Shown: positions 39,852 through 48,845 of the stretch, in pieces | Layout of the letters: the number at the start of each line of letters is the position of its first letter | How positions within the stretch are numbered: the stretch's first letter is position 1 | Notes under the pieces: generated by a model | What the model was told of the DNA's origin: nothing | What the model saw: the letters and a program-made list of their open reading frames with translations, nothing else | Database searches by the model: none | Program-made: the position numbers and the translations under genes | Assembly (NCBI GenBank): GCA_965279115.1 | Contig: OZ257137.1 | Location: 2,976,001 to 3,040,000 of the forward strand | Source of the DNA: JAEUOS01 sp965279115 | GTDB lineage: Bacteria > Pseudomonadota > Gammaproteobacteria > Burkholderiales > JAEUOS01 | Length of the DNA stretch: 64,000 nucleotides | Reading direction: 5' to 3'

Positions 39852-41036
39852 TCAGGCCACGCCGTGCATGGCAAGCGTGGTGCGCATGCGCGCGCAGGCG
39901 AGGTCGGGGTCGCGCAACAGGCCGGCGCGATCGGCCAGGCGGAACAGTTCGGCCAGGTGCAGGATGGAGCGCGTGCTTTGCTGCCCGCCCACCATTGTGA
40001 AGTGGGTTTGCTGCCCGTTGAGGTAGGCCATGAAAACCACGCCGGTCTTGTAGAAGCGCGTCGGCGCCTTGAAGATGTGGCGCGAGAGCGGCACCGTGGG
40101 GGCGAGGATGTCGTTGAAGCTGCGGGAATCCCCGCGCCCCAGTGCGGAAAGCGCGGCTGAGGCGGCCGGCGCGATGGCGTCGAAAATGCCCAACAACGCG
40201 TCGCTGTAGCCCACTGCGTCGCCTTCGATCAGTTCGGCGTAATTGAAGTCGTCGCCGGTGTACATCTTCACGCCGCTGGCGAGACGCCGGCGCATGGCGA
40301 TTTCCTTGTCCTTGTCCAGCAGCGACACCTTCACGCCGTCCACCTTGGCGGCATTACGGTTGATGGCGGCCACCGCGGCATCCATGGCCCGCATGTGATC
40401 GGCATTGCCCCAGTAGCCGGCCAGCGCCGGGTCGAACATCTCGCCCAGCCAGTGGATGATCACCGGCTCGCGCACCTGCGAAAGGATGTGGTCGTACACA
40501 CGGTGGTAGTCGTCGGGCGACTTCGCCACCCGGGCCAGCGCGCGCGAGGCCATCAGGATGATGCGGCCGCCGAGCTTCTCGATTGCGGCCACCTGCTCTT
40601 CATAGGCGCGGATCACGTCGTCGACGGACCGGGCGTCCTCGGGCTTGAGGTGGTCGGTACCGGCACCGCTGGCGAGGAACGCGCCGGGGATGTCCTTTGA
40701 GGCGTCGATGGAGCGCCGGATCAGTTCGAGCGAGGTGGGCCAGTCCATGCCCATGCCGCGCTGGGCGGTGTCCATGGCTTCGGCCACGCCCAGCCCCAGG
40801 CGCCAGACGTCGCGGCGGAAGTCGAGGGTGGCGTCCCAGTCGATGGCGCAGTCCAGCCACGGGTCCTGTTCGGCCAGCGGGTCGGCCACCACATGCGCGG
40901 CGGAGTAGGCGACGCGGTTGAAGGCGCCGCTTTTGGTGGCAGGGAAGGCGCGCGGCGCCGAAAGGCGGAATTCCTCTAGCGTGCCGCCGGTCACGGGCAG
41001 GGTGATGCTTGCGGAAAGGCGTTCGGGTGCGTTCAT
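39852..41036 (-). CDS. DUF993 family protein (dihydrodipicolinate synthase-like TIM barrel)
   Basis: 394 aa. Segments such as RSIDASKDIPGAFLASGAGTDHL, REPVIIHWLGEMFDPALAGYWG, KVDGVKVSLLDKDKEIAMRRRL and MYTGDDFNYAELIEGD fit DUF993, a TIM-barrel family distantly related to class I aldolases; the Lys in GVKVSLLDKDKE is in the place expected for a Schiff-base or metal site. Its function is undescribed as far as I know. With a dehydratase (enolase superfamily) and a dehydrogenase in the same operon it could do a retro-aldol or dehydration step. Confidence 0.78.
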   Translation of the reverse strand: MNAPERLSASITLPVTGGTLEEFRLSAPRAFPATKSGAFNRVAYSAAHVVADPLAEQDPWLDCAIDWDATLDFRRDVWRLGLGVAEAMDTAQRGMGMDWPTSLELIRRSIDASKDIPGAFLASGAGTDHLKPEDARSVDDVIRAYEEQVAAIEKLGGRIILMASRALARVAKSPDDYHRVYDHILSQVREPVIIHWLGEMFDPALAGYWGNADHMRAMDAAVAAINRNAAKVDGVKVSLLDKDKEIAMRRRLASGVKMYTGDDFNYAELIEGDAVGYSDALLGIFDAIAPAASAALSALGRGDSRSFNDILAPTVPLSRHIFKAPTRFYKTGVVFMAYLNGQQTHFTMVGGQQSTRSILHLAELFRLADRAGLLRDPDLACARMRTTLAMHGVA

Positions 41037-41047
41037 GATGAGTCCCT

Positions 41048-41500
41048 TCAGGCAGATTCGATGAATTCCACGGTCACGCCGTCGGCATCCCGCAGGTACA
41101 CCACCTTGCGGCCGCGGTTGGGCCCGGCGTTGATGGCCACCGGCGGCGCAAGCGGCACAAAGCCATGGGCGGCAGAAGCGGCCACGGCGGCGTCGACATC
41201 GTCGACGTTGAAGGCGATGTGTGCGAAGCCCGTGTCACATGGACGCGCGACCACCTGGCCGCGGTTCGCCGGCGCCTTGTACTCGATCAGTTCCAGGCTA
41301 TGGCCGGGACCGCGGATATAGGCGATGTCGACATCGGCGCCGGCCACACCGGTGATCACCGACACCAGGGCCGGATCGCGCGGCGCGCGCGAGGTGACCT
41401 CGAACCCCAGCGCGTCGCGGAAAAAGCCGATCGTGCGGTCGAGGTTCGATACGGTGAAGCTGGTGTGATTGGTCGAGGTGACCTTGAAGGCGCTTGCCAC
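41048..41500 (-). CDS. VOC family protein
   Basis: 150 aa from a GTG with AGGAG seven bases upstream. Two VOC modules: STNHTSFTVSNLDRTIGFFRDALGFEV and GFAHIAFNVDDVDAAVAA...LRDADGVTVEFIES, with His and Glu positions suited to bind a metal. YIRGPGHSLELIEYKAP closes the first module. It is more like the methylmalonyl-CoA-epimerase/glyoxalase branch than a ring dioxygenase; the reaction is unknown. Confidence 0.83.
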   Translation of the reverse strand: MASAFKVTSTNHTSFTVSNLDRTIGFFRDALGFEVTSRAPRDPALVSVITGVAGADVDIAYIRGPGHSLELIEYKAPANRGQVVARPCDTGFAHIAFNVDDVDAAVAASAAHGFVPLAPPVAINAGPNRGRKVVYLRDADGVTVEFIESA

Positions 41501-41514
41501 GGGACGGCTCCTGT

Positions 41515-42399
41515 TCAGGGGGCGCGCAAGGCGCGCAGGGTGCGGATGACAGCCGCGTTGTCCAGTTGCGTGTCGCCGCGCGCCATGGACTGCGCGAGCA
41601 GGTCCCGATGCAGTTCCGACAGCGGCAGCTTCTGGCCGCTCTGGCGGCCCAGTTCGAGCATCAGGCCGACATCCTTGGCGTGCTGGGCGATGGTGGCAAC
41701 CGGCGGTTCGTAGTGATCCGCCACCATCATCGGCCCCTTTTCCTGCGCGGCACGCGAGGTGGCGGCGGAATCGAGCAGCAGGTCCAGGTAGCGCGCGCGG
41801 TCGATGCCCAGGCTCTCGGCCAACGCCATGCCTTCGGCTAGAGCCAGCCGGTTCAGGCCCAGCACCAGGTTGGTCGACAGCTTGGCCGCAGCGGCCTGCC
41901 CGAGCGCGCCGATCACCTTGCGGTGTTGCGTGACGGCGTGCAGCAGGGGCGTGGCGCGCTCGATATCGGCGGGACTGCCGCCAACAAACATGCGGCCTTC
42001 GCCGGCGGCGATTTTCGCGCTTGAGCCGGAAATGGGTGCTTCCACAAAAGCGATGCCGGCGCCGGCGCACAGGCTGCCGCATTCGACCAGTGTGGCCGGA
42101 AGCGCGGTGGTGACGCAGATGACCAGCGACACATGGCGCGGCTGCGCGGCGGTCAGGGCGTCGATGACCGTGCGCAATTGCGCGTCGTCGAACACGGCCA
42201 CCATCAGGCAGTCGCACCCGGCGGCCAGTTGTGCGATGCCGTCGCGGTTGGCACCGGGCCGGGACGCGCCAAACAAGGCGGTGCGCGCCGGATCGACGTC
42301 GAACCCGAGGACGATGTGGCCTGCAGCCACCAGCCTGGCGGTAAGGGCGCTCCCCACCAGGCCCAGGCCGGCGATGCCGATCACCGACGGGGTGGACAT
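41515..42399 (-). CDS. NAD(P)-dependent beta-hydroxyacid dehydrogenase (HIBADH family)
   Basis: 294 aa. Rossmann start GIAGLGLVGSALTARLVAAGH, the substrate-binding segment FVEAPISGSSAKIAAGEGRMFVGG and the catalytic-Lys helix AAAAKLSTNLVLGLNRLALAEG. The helical C-terminal domain has HAKDVGLMLELG. It oxidises a 3-hydroxy acid or reduces a semialdehyde such as tartronate semialdehyde. It follows an enolase-superfamily gene with no gap. Confidence 0.88.
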   Translation of the reverse strand: MSTPSVIGIAGLGLVGSALTARLVAAGHIVLGFDVDPARTALFGASRPGANRDGIAQLAAGCDCLMVAVFDDAQLRTVIDALTAAQPRHVSLVICVTTALPATLVECGSLCAGAGIAFVEAPISGSSAKIAAGEGRMFVGGSPADIERATPLLHAVTQHRKVIGALGQAAAAKLSTNLVLGLNRLALAEGMALAESLGIDRARYLDLLLDSAATSRAAQEKGPMMVADHYEPPVATIAQHAKDVGLMLELGRQSGQKLPLSELHRDLLAQSMARGDTQLDNAAVIRTLRALRAP

Positions 42400-43833
42400 T
42401 CAGGCGCTTCCCGCGACGATTGGCTGCATGGTGCCGAAATCCGGCAAGGCCGCGCTGGCGAAGCCATTGCAGGCGAGCGAACCGATGGCGATGCGTCCGT
42501 CCCGGATGGCCAGGCGCGTGGCGCCGTGTGAATGTTCGTACAGGTCGCCATGCGCGGCCAGGAACGCCTGCTGCTCCGCCTGCGGCAGGGCGGCCATGCC
42601 GTTCACATAATGGTGGCCGTTGCGTTCCACATGGGTGATGCCCAGCAGGTTCACCAGGGCGAGATCCTGCTGCACGGCAAGCCCGGCCTGGGTGGTGAGG
42701 TCCTCGGCGGACATGAAAAAGCGTGCCGTGCCGGCTTCACTGTTCCACAGCGCGCAACGCGCGGCGTTGAGAATGGACTTGTACATGCCCTTGCAGGTCT
42801 TGGAGGACACGCCGTCGTAGCCGCGCGCGCGCGCTTCGATAAAGGTGTCGAGCGTGCCGTCGGATTCGTCGATGATCACCGGCAGGCCCAGCGGCGTTGA
42901 GCGGAAGTCGGCTTCGAGCGCGTTCTTGCGGTTGATCGGCTGCTCGACAAACAGGATCGAGGCCAGCATGCGTGCCAGTTGCGGGCGCGTGCGCATGCGC
43001 GAAAGCAGCTCGAGCACCGCTGCCGCATCCGGATACTGCTCGTTGCCATCGAGCGAGGCGTAGTAAGGGGCAGTGCCGCGGTCCAGCACTGCTGCAATCG
43101 CCTCCAGTCGCGCGATGTCGGCATCGAGGTTGCCACCCACCTTGAGCTTGAAATGGCGATGGCCATAGAAGGCAACCACCTCCTCGAAGGTTTCGGGCAG
43201 GCCGTCGTTCACCCGCTCGGTCAGGTCGGCGGCGGTGATGGCGTCGACCATGCCGACGGTGTGGCGCGCCGCTATGCTCGCCGCCGGGGTCAGGCCGGCC
43301 AGGAAGCGGTCGAAATCGATGCCTGCGAACGAGGGCAGCGCGGGGCCGATACCGGCCAGGTTGGCGCGCATCGCGCTGTAGAAATCGGTGCCGGCATGGC
43401 GGCACAGCGCATCGAGAATGGCCCGGTCAATCAGCGCCGGCCCGTAGTTGGCGAGCAGCGGGTTGTAGCCCTTGCCGCTGGCAGCCGACTGGTGCGCTTC
43501 GTACTGACGCGCGAAATGGCCGAATGCGCTCGCCGGTGCCGTGTCGCCCTGGTAAGCCGCCTGCGCCATGCGCAGCACCGCGCGCAACTGGTCGAAGTTG
43601 TCTTCGTTGGAGAGCGACAGATTCTTGTCGAACCATTTCGGCGCCATCATCTCTGCGGCCACGCCGGTGGTTGTGCGGCCGTCGGCCATTGAGAGGGTGG
43701 CGCGCACGAAAGCCTGCGGGCATGCGGTGAGCGTCACCACGCCGAAGCGGAACGGCAGGCGCAGCACCACCGGGCGCTCGAAGAGCTCGATGGCACGGAT
43801 GCTGAACAACGGTGCGTTGCCGACTGATCGCAT
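42400..43833 (-). CDS. Enolase-superfamily enzyme (mandelate racemase/muconate lactonizing type), long form
   Basis: 477 aa, about 100 longer than the usual family member. Barrel residues: Lys229 and Lys231 in FKLKVGG, Asp262 in SLDGNEQYPD, Glu297 in LFVEQP and Asp322/Glu323 in VIIDESD, then SSKTCKGMYKSILNA. All three metal ligands and the KxK bases are present, so it should abstract an alpha proton from a carboxylate. The subgroup and substrate are not recognisable. The stop is directly followed by the dehydrogenase start. Confidence 0.83.
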   Translation of the reverse strand: MRSVGNAPLFSIRAIELFERPVVLRLPFRFGVVTLTACPQAFVRATLSMADGRTTTGVAAEMMAPKWFDKNLSLSNEDNFDQLRAVLRMAQAAYQGDTAPASAFGHFARQYEAHQSAASGKGYNPLLANYGPALIDRAILDALCRHAGTDFYSAMRANLAGIGPALPSFAGIDFDRFLAGLTPAASIAARHTVGMVDAITAADLTERVNDGLPETFEEVVAFYGHRHFKLKVGGNLDADIARLEAIAAVLDRGTAPYYASLDGNEQYPDAAAVLELLSRMRTRPQLARMLASILFVEQPINRKNALEADFRSTPLGLPVIIDESDGTLDTFIEARARGYDGVSSKTCKGMYKSILNAARCALWNSEAGTARFFMSAEDLTTQAGLAVQQDLALVNLLGITHVERNGHHYVNGMAALPQAEQQAFLAAHGDLYEHSHGATRLAIRDGRIAIGSLACNGFASAALPDFGTMQPIVAGSA

Positions 43834-43842
43834 GGTGATGGT

Positions 43843-44622
43843 TCAATCCATGGCCAGCACGCCGCGCGCCTTGAAGATGTCGCGGATGCGGCCGGTGTAC
43901 TCGTTGAACTTCTCGGGCACGCGGTCGAGGCGGCGCGGACGCGGCAGGTCGATGTCGATGATCTCGACAATCCTGCCCGGACGCGGGCTCATCACCACCA
44001 CCCGGTCGGCCAGCAACACGGCTTCCGGAATGCTGTGGGTGATGAACAGCGCGGTCTTGCGCTTCTCCATCCACACGCGCTGTATGTCCATGGCGATCTG
44101 TTCACGCGTGAGCGCGTCGAGCGCCCCGAAAGGCTCGTCCATCAGGAGCAGCGGCGGGTCGTGCACCAGTGCGCGGCAGATCGAGGCGCGCTGGCGCATC
44201 CCGCCGGACAACTCATAGGGCTTGTGGTTCTCGAAGCCGGAGAGACCTGTGGTTTCGAGCAGCTTTCTCGCCACCGGCTCGTATTGCTTGCGGTCAAGCT
44301 GGCGGATATCCACCTGCAACAGCACGTTTTCAAGGATGTTGCGCCAGTCGAGCAGGATGGCGTCCTGGAACACGATGCCCACGTCGGTATGGGGCCCTGC
44401 GACCGGCTTGCCGTCGATGGTGATGGTGCCCGAGGTATAGGGCTGCAGCCCGGCCACCATCTTCAGGATGGTGGTCTTGCCGCAGCCGCTCGGCCCCACG
44501 ATGGCGACAAACTCGGAGCGGCGGATGTCGAGGTCGACCTCGCCGCAAGCCTCCACCGGCCCGGACTTGGAGCTGTAGACCTTGCCGACATTGGCCAGCC
44601 GGATGTAGGCGTCGGATGCCAT
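43843..44622 (-). CDS. NitT/TauT-type ABC transporter ATP-binding protein
   Basis: 259 aa. Walker A is GPSGCGKTT, the signature LSGGMRQRASICRALV, Walker B LLMDEPFGALD and the H-loop LFITHSIPEA. It overlaps the binding-protein gene by one base. Together with the next two upstream genes it forms an SsuABC/TauABC-like importer flanked by two enolase-superfamily genes. Confidence 0.92.
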   Translation of the reverse strand: MASDAYIRLANVGKVYSSKSGPVEACGEVDLDIRRSEFVAIVGPSGCGKTTILKMVAGLQPYTSGTITIDGKPVAGPHTDVGIVFQDAILLDWRNILENVLLQVDIRQLDRKQYEPVARKLLETTGLSGFENHKPYELSGGMRQRASICRALVHDPPLLLMDEPFGALDALTREQIAMDIQRVWMEKRKTALFITHSIPEAVLLADRVVVMSPRPGRIVEIIDIDLPRPRRLDRVPEKFNEYTGRIRDIFKARGVLAMD

Positions 44623-45635
44623 TATTTCTTCGGCAGGTACGGCGCCTCGGAGAGGAACTCGTTGGTGAAGTAGGTGTTGAGGTCGGACTGCGGGTTGAGC
44701 TTGGCGAATTTCGACAGCAGGTCCTGGGTGTCGCGCCAGTCGCCGATGTCGGTGACGCCGATCGCCTTGCCCTTGGTGCGCTCGGTGCGGATGATGCTCA
44801 TCGTGCCTTCGACTTCCAGCAGCGCGATTTCCTGGGTGAACACCGGCGCGGCCTTGCGGAAGATCTCGGCGGCCTCGGCGCGGTTGTCAAAGCTGTGCTG
44901 CCAGCCGCGCTGCGAGGCGCGCAGGAAGCGCCGCAGCAGGTCCTGGTTCCTGGCTTCCTTGGCCCAGTTGTTGTTGACGATGATGGCCGAGGAAAGCGTG
45001 GTCACACCGGCCATGTCGTAGAGGCGCGTCCAGCCCATCTTGACGCCGGTCTGCAATTGCATGCGCGGCCCCTGGTCCATGAAGTAACCCAGCAGCGCAT
45101 CGGCCTGCTTGTTGAGCACCGCCTGCTCCTTGCCCTGCGGGTTGGCCACCGTGATGACCTGCACGTCTTCCATCTTCATGCCCAGCTTGCCCATGAAGGC
45201 GGTGAAGATCGCCAGGCTGGCGTCACCGGCGGTCATGGCGATGCGGCTGCCCTTGATCTCGGAGATCTTGGTCGGCCGCGCCGCGTCGGCACGGTAGATG
45301 AAGGCCATCGGGCTTTGCTGCAGGGTTACGCCGACCGCGCGGATCGGCATCCCGTTGGAGACACCGCGCATCATCGTGGCGGCGTCGACATAGGCTACGG
45401 GTGAGTTGTTGGAGGCCACCAGTTGCGAGACCGTGGTCGAACCGCTGCCTTCCTGGATTTCGACCTCCAGCCCTTCCTGTGCATAGAAGCCCTTGTCGCG
45501 CGCGACAAAGAAGGGCGCATGCTCGCCATAGAGCGTCCAGTTGAGGCGGAACGGGAACTTCTCCAGCTTGGCCTGCGCAAACGCCTGGCCGCCGAACGCC
45601 AGAACCGCCAACATCAACAACAGTTTTGCTTTCAT
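44622..45635 (-). CDS. NitT/TauT-type ABC transporter substrate-binding protein
   Basis: 337 aa with signal peptide MKAKLLLMLAVLAFGGQAFAQA. NMT1-like fold: LNWTLYGEHAPFFVARDKGFYAQEGLEVEIQEG, VAYVDAATMMRGVSNGMPI and GSRIAMTAGDASL. Proteins like this bind pyrimidine precursors, sulfonates or aromatic acids. A KAKL start and GGAGAC ribosome site define the start. Confidence 0.9.
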   Translation of the reverse strand: MKAKLLLMLAVLAFGGQAFAQAKLEKFPFRLNWTLYGEHAPFFVARDKGFYAQEGLEVEIQEGSGSTTVSQLVASNNSPVAYVDAATMMRGVSNGMPIRAVGVTLQQSPMAFIYRADAARPTKISEIKGSRIAMTAGDASLAIFTAFMGKLGMKMEDVQVITVANPQGKEQAVLNKQADALLGYFMDQGPRMQLQTGVKMGWTRLYDMAGVTTLSSAIIVNNNWAKEARNQDLLRRFLRASQRGWQHSFDNRAEAAEIFRKAAPVFTQEIALLEVEGTMSIIRTERTKGKAIGVTDIGDWRDTQDLLSKFAKLNPQSDLNTYFTNEFLSEAPYLPKK

Positions 45636-45657
45636 GTCGTCTCCTTTTGGTTTGTGA

Positions 45658-46425
45658 TTACATCGTTCCCGACCCTTCGCGGATGCGATGGGTCACGTGC
45701 CACGGAATCAGGAATGCTTCGAGGAATTCCACTGCATAGAAAAACACCAGGCCTATCATCGTCAGCGCCACGATGGTGGCGAACATCAATGCGGTTTCCA
45801 TGTTCGAGTTGGTGGTCAACAACAGGTAGCCCAGGCCCTTGTCGGCTCCGACGAACTCGCCCACCACGGCGCCTGCCACCGCAAGGGTGGCGGCCACCTT
45901 GAGCCCGCTGAAGAGATATGGCAGGCTGGTCGGCAGGCGGAACCGCGCGAACAACTGCCAGCGTGTCGCGCCCATCGAGCGCGCCAGGCCGGTCATTTCG
46001 GAGGACATCGAGCGCAGGCCCACGGCCGCGTCGATGACGATGGGGAAAAACGAGATCAGGAAGGCTACCAGCACCTTGGGTGTGGTGCCGACGCCGAACC
46101 ACACCAGGAACAGCGGCGCGATCGCCACCTTGGGCACCACCTGGAAAAACAGCAGCTGCGGGGTGATGAAGCGGTCGAAGCGGTGCGAGGAGGTGATGCC
46201 GATGGCCAGCGGAATGGCGATGGCCACCGCCATGCCGTAGCCCAGCAGCATTTCGTAGGTGGTGATCCAGCCGTGGTACAGGAGCTTGGGGAAGTCCTGG
46301 ATGAAGGTGCCCAGAACCCGCGTGGGCGGCGGCAGCAGGTAGGGCGGCACCTTGAACAGGTGCACGCCGAGTTCCCAGATGGCGAGAAAGACCAGGATTC
46401 CGAACAGGGGCGAGAGCCGGATCAT
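45658..46425 (-). CDS. NitT/TauT-type ABC transporter permease
   Basis: 255 aa from the ATG at 46425, overlapping the upstream enolase-superfamily gene by ATGA. About six membrane segments; the coupling loop is AAVGLRSMSSEMTGLARSMGATRWQLFARFRLP and the core FFQVVPKVAIAPLFLVWFGVG. Only one permease gene is present, so the pore is probably a homodimer. Confidence 0.92.
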   Translation of the reverse strand: MIRLSPLFGILVFLAIWELGVHLFKVPPYLLPPPTRVLGTFIQDFPKLLYHGWITTYEMLLGYGMAVAIAIPLAIGITSSHRFDRFITPQLLFFQVVPKVAIAPLFLVWFGVGTTPKVLVAFLISFFPIVIDAAVGLRSMSSEMTGLARSMGATRWQLFARFRLPTSLPYLFSGLKVAATLAVAGAVVGEFVGADKGLGYLLLTTNSNMETALMFATIVALTMIGLVFFYAVEFLEAFLIPWHVTHRIREGSGTM

Positions 46426-47546
46426 GCGATTGCCGCGGTAGTGAGGGTTTGCAGGGCGAGGGCGTCTGGCATGATGCCAAGCCCGGGCGTGGTGGGTACC
46501 GGAATGCGGTCGGCCTGCGCGCGAAATCCGGCGTCGCTGGTGCCGCGGTCGGCCAGGTACTGCGGGCCGTTGAGCGCCGCCGGCAAGTCCAGGCCGGCCG
46601 CAGCGAACAGGTGGATCGATGCCGCCAGCGAGAGTTCGGGATCGGTCAGGCCGGAGGCGAACAGGATCTGGCCGTCGCGGCGCATGCCTTCGATGATGCG
46701 CGAGGCGTGCCACAGGCCACCGCAGCGCGCCACCTTCATGGCAATGCCGTTCATCATGCCCAGTGCCGCGAATTCCGCCGCCTCGACCGGCGAGACGATG
46801 CCCTCGTCCATCAGGATGGGCAGCGCACCCTGCCTGGAGAGGCGCTGGTAGTCGCGGATGCGGTTGGGCGGCAGCGGCGATTCCAGCGCGCGCACGCCGA
46901 GATCCGCCAGCTTCGGCGCCTGGGCAAGCGCGGTATCGAGGTCATAGCTGGTGTTGGCGTCGCACCAGTGGAAGCCGTCGGGCGCGAAGCGGGTGACCAG
47001 ACGCACCAGCTCGAGGTCATAGTCCGGCGCCTGCGGATAACCCAGCTTGATGTTGAAGCTGTTGTAACCCAGCGCGCGCCCTTCCTCGAGCAGGCGTTCT
47101 GCCTGGCCAAGGTTGGTGGTGTTGATGGTCCAGGAGAGCCGGATCGATTGCGCGCGGGCGCCGCCCAGCAGTTCGCTGACGGATTTTCCGGTTTGCTTGC
47201 CCCACAGGTCATGGCAGGCGAGATCGATGGCCGCCTTGGCCAGCGGCTGGCCGACCGAGAAGGAGGGGCGGATCACGCGTTCCATGCGGGCATGGATGTC
47301 CGCCAGGTCGGCCGGGTCGGCGCCAAGCACCGCCTGCGCCAGGTAGTTGCGCAAGCTGCTCTCGACGCTCTCGACGGTTTCGTAGGTCCAGGTTTCGACC
47401 GGGACCGCCTGCCCGTAGCCCTGCCGTCCGCTTGCGTCGGTAATGCGGACGATCAGGGTCGGCCGCGCGCCCGACTTGAAGAACTTGAATTCACCGACCA
47501 GCGGGTAGTCCCGCCGCCCGACTTCGACCTGTGTGATCCGTGTCAT
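46422..47546 (-). CDS. Enolase-superfamily enzyme (mandelate racemase/muconate lactonizing type)
   Basis: 374 aa, normal family length. Likely active-site residues are Lys167 in NIKLGY (the first Lys of the usual KxK is Asn165), Asp196 in CDANTSYD, Glu222 in LESPLPP, Asp247/Glu248 in ILMDEGI and Lys271 in MKVARCGG, an arrangement of the MLE or dipeptide-epimerase kind. It is the first gene of the long minus-strand operon and is directly under the operator-bearing promoter at 47.64 kb. Possible reactions are cycloisomerisation, racemisation or dehydration. Confidence 0.86.
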   Translation of the reverse strand: MTRITQVEVGRRDYPLVGEFKFFKSGARPTLIVRITDASGRQGYGQAVPVETWTYETVESVESSLRNYLAQAVLGADPADLADIHARMERVIRPSFSVGQPLAKAAIDLACHDLWGKQTGKSVSELLGGARAQSIRLSWTINTTNLGQAERLLEEGRALGYNSFNIKLGYPQAPDYDLELVRLVTRFAPDGFHWCDANTSYDLDTALAQAPKLADLGVRALESPLPPNRIRDYQRLSRQGALPILMDEGIVSPVEAAEFAALGMMNGIAMKVARCGGLWHASRIIEGMRRDGQILFASGLTDPELSLAASIHLFAAAGLDLPAALNGPQYLADRGTSDAGFRAQADRIPVPTTPGLGIMPDALALQTLTTAAIA

Positions 47547-47632
47547 GTGTGGTCTTGCAGCCGCATGTCTGGCACGTCGCCGGTTGGAAGATCAATGACC
47601 CACCGGCCGATTCCGGAGAGCGCGAACGAGTG

Positions 47633-47661
47633 TAACCGAATGGTTAAACCCGATCAACGAC
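47633..47661 (-). promoter_or_regulatory. Promoter with TAAC-N6-GTTA operator (site 2)
   Basis: Read on the minus strand, a -35 box TTGATC and a -10 box TACACT are 17 bp apart, facing the enolase-superfamily operon. The palindrome TAACC-GAAT-GGTTA (plus strand 47633-47646) fills the spacer, and its last TA is the first two bases of the -10 box. The same phasing occurs at site 4. Confidence 0.6.
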
Positions 47662-47772
47662 CTGCTTGAGGCGTCAGCGCGCCGATATTGCGGTGCGGCA
47701 ATTGCGCAGAGGAGAGGCGTGCGCCAAGCCTGGCCAACATTGACGTGCCATGCCATGTGCACCGTGGAGCAT

Positions 47773-47800
47773 GTAACGAGTCGGTTACTTGTGCTAGGAT
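47773..47800 (+). promoter_or_regulatory. TAAC-N6-GTTA operator (site 3) and extended -10
   Basis: GTAAC-GAGTCG-GTTAC (47773-47788) is a perfect 5-bp-arm palindrome with the shared TAAC-N6-GTTA core. An extended -10 (TGC TAGGAT, box at 47795-47800) follows it and faces the MetE-like gene that starts at 47834. No clear -35 is visible, as is common with an extended -10. Confidence 0.58.
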
Positions 47801-47833
47801 TTCCGCAACCAGAACAAATCTATGGAGAAGACC

Positions 47834-48838
47834 ATGCCGCGCATTCAGACCACCGTCGTAGGCTCATATCCGGTACCCGACTGGCTGGTGGCCGCACCGT
47901 CCGAGCAGGCCCTGATCGATGCCACCCGCGTGGTGATCGCCACCCAGGAAGAGGCCGGGGTGGACGTGGTGTGCGATGGCGAGCTCTACCGCTTCGACAT
48001 CAACCACCCGGAAACCAACGGCATGATCGAGTACTTCGTGAAGCCCATGGATGGCGTGGGATTCCGCATGAGTTTCGAGGAGCGCATCGCCTACCGCAAC
48101 GCCGAGGCGACGCGCTTTCGCACCCGCCCGCCGGGTGTGGTGGAAGGGCCGCTGGGCAGCGGGTCACTCGACCTGCCGCTGGCCTGCAAGCGCGCCTCGG
48201 TGCTGACCAAGAAGCCTTTCAAGTTCACCGTGACCGGCCCGCACATGCTGGCCAAGATGCTGATGAACAAGCACTACAAGGACACGCCGGCCCTGGCACA
48301 TGCCATCGCCGATGTGCTGGCCGAGCAGGTGCGCCATGTCGAGGCCGACATCATCCAGCTGGACGAGGCAAACCTGCCGGGCGCGCCGGATGAGTGGGAA
48401 TGGGCCGCCTCATCGCTCAACCGCGTGCTCGACGCGGTGAAGACCGTGCCGGCGGTGCACCTGTGCTTCGGCAACTACGGCGGGCAGAGCATCCAGAAAG
48501 GCGGCTGGAAAAGCCTCATCAGCTACCTGAACGCGCTGCACGTGGACCATGTGGTGATGGAGTGCGCGCACCGGCCGGAGGAAGAGCTGCAGGTGTTCCG
48601 CGACCTCGATCCGAAGATCGGCTTCGGCCTGGGCGTGATCGACATCAAGAAAACCGAAGCGGAATCCGCCGACCATATCGCCCGTGCTATCGAGCGTGCC
48701 GAGAAAGTCCTCGGTGCCGGACGCATCAAGTACATCCACCCCGACTGCGGGTTCTGGATGTTGAAGCGCGGCATCGCGGATGCCAAGATCCGCGCGCTTG
48801 CCAAGGGACGCGACTTGTTCGAAGGGATTGGCCGCTAG
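47834..48838 (+). CDS. MetE C-terminal-domain-like (cobalamin-independent) methyltransferase
   Basis: 334 aa, only the catalytic barrel of MetE; the start at 47834 is set by GGAGA at 47824-47828. VVGSYPVPDWL opens it. The zinc ligands of MetE all have counterparts: His209 and Cys211 in VHLCFGNYGG, Glu243 in MECAHRP and Cys305 in HPDCGFWML. QLDEANLPG is the family substrate-loop block. Such stand-alone proteins move methyl groups to or from thiols, or act in demethylation of small compounds; methionine synthesis from folate is not certain without the N-terminal domain. Confidence 0.83.
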   Translation: MPRIQTTVVGSYPVPDWLVAAPSEQALIDATRVVIATQEEAGVDVVCDGELYRFDINHPETNGMIEYFVKPMDGVGFRMSFEERIAYRNAEATRFRTRPPGVVEGPLGSGSLDLPLACKRASVLTKKPFKFTVTGPHMLAKMLMNKHYKDTPALAHAIADVLAEQVRHVEADIIQLDEANLPGAPDEWEWAASSLNRVLDAVKTVPAVHLCFGNYGGQSIQKGGWKSLISYLNALHVDHVVMECAHRPEEELQVFRDLDPKIGFGLGVIDIKKTEAESADHIARAIERAEKVLGAGRIKYIHPDCGFWMLKRGIADAKIRALAKGRDLFEGIGR

Positions 48839-48845
48839 CGGCGTC

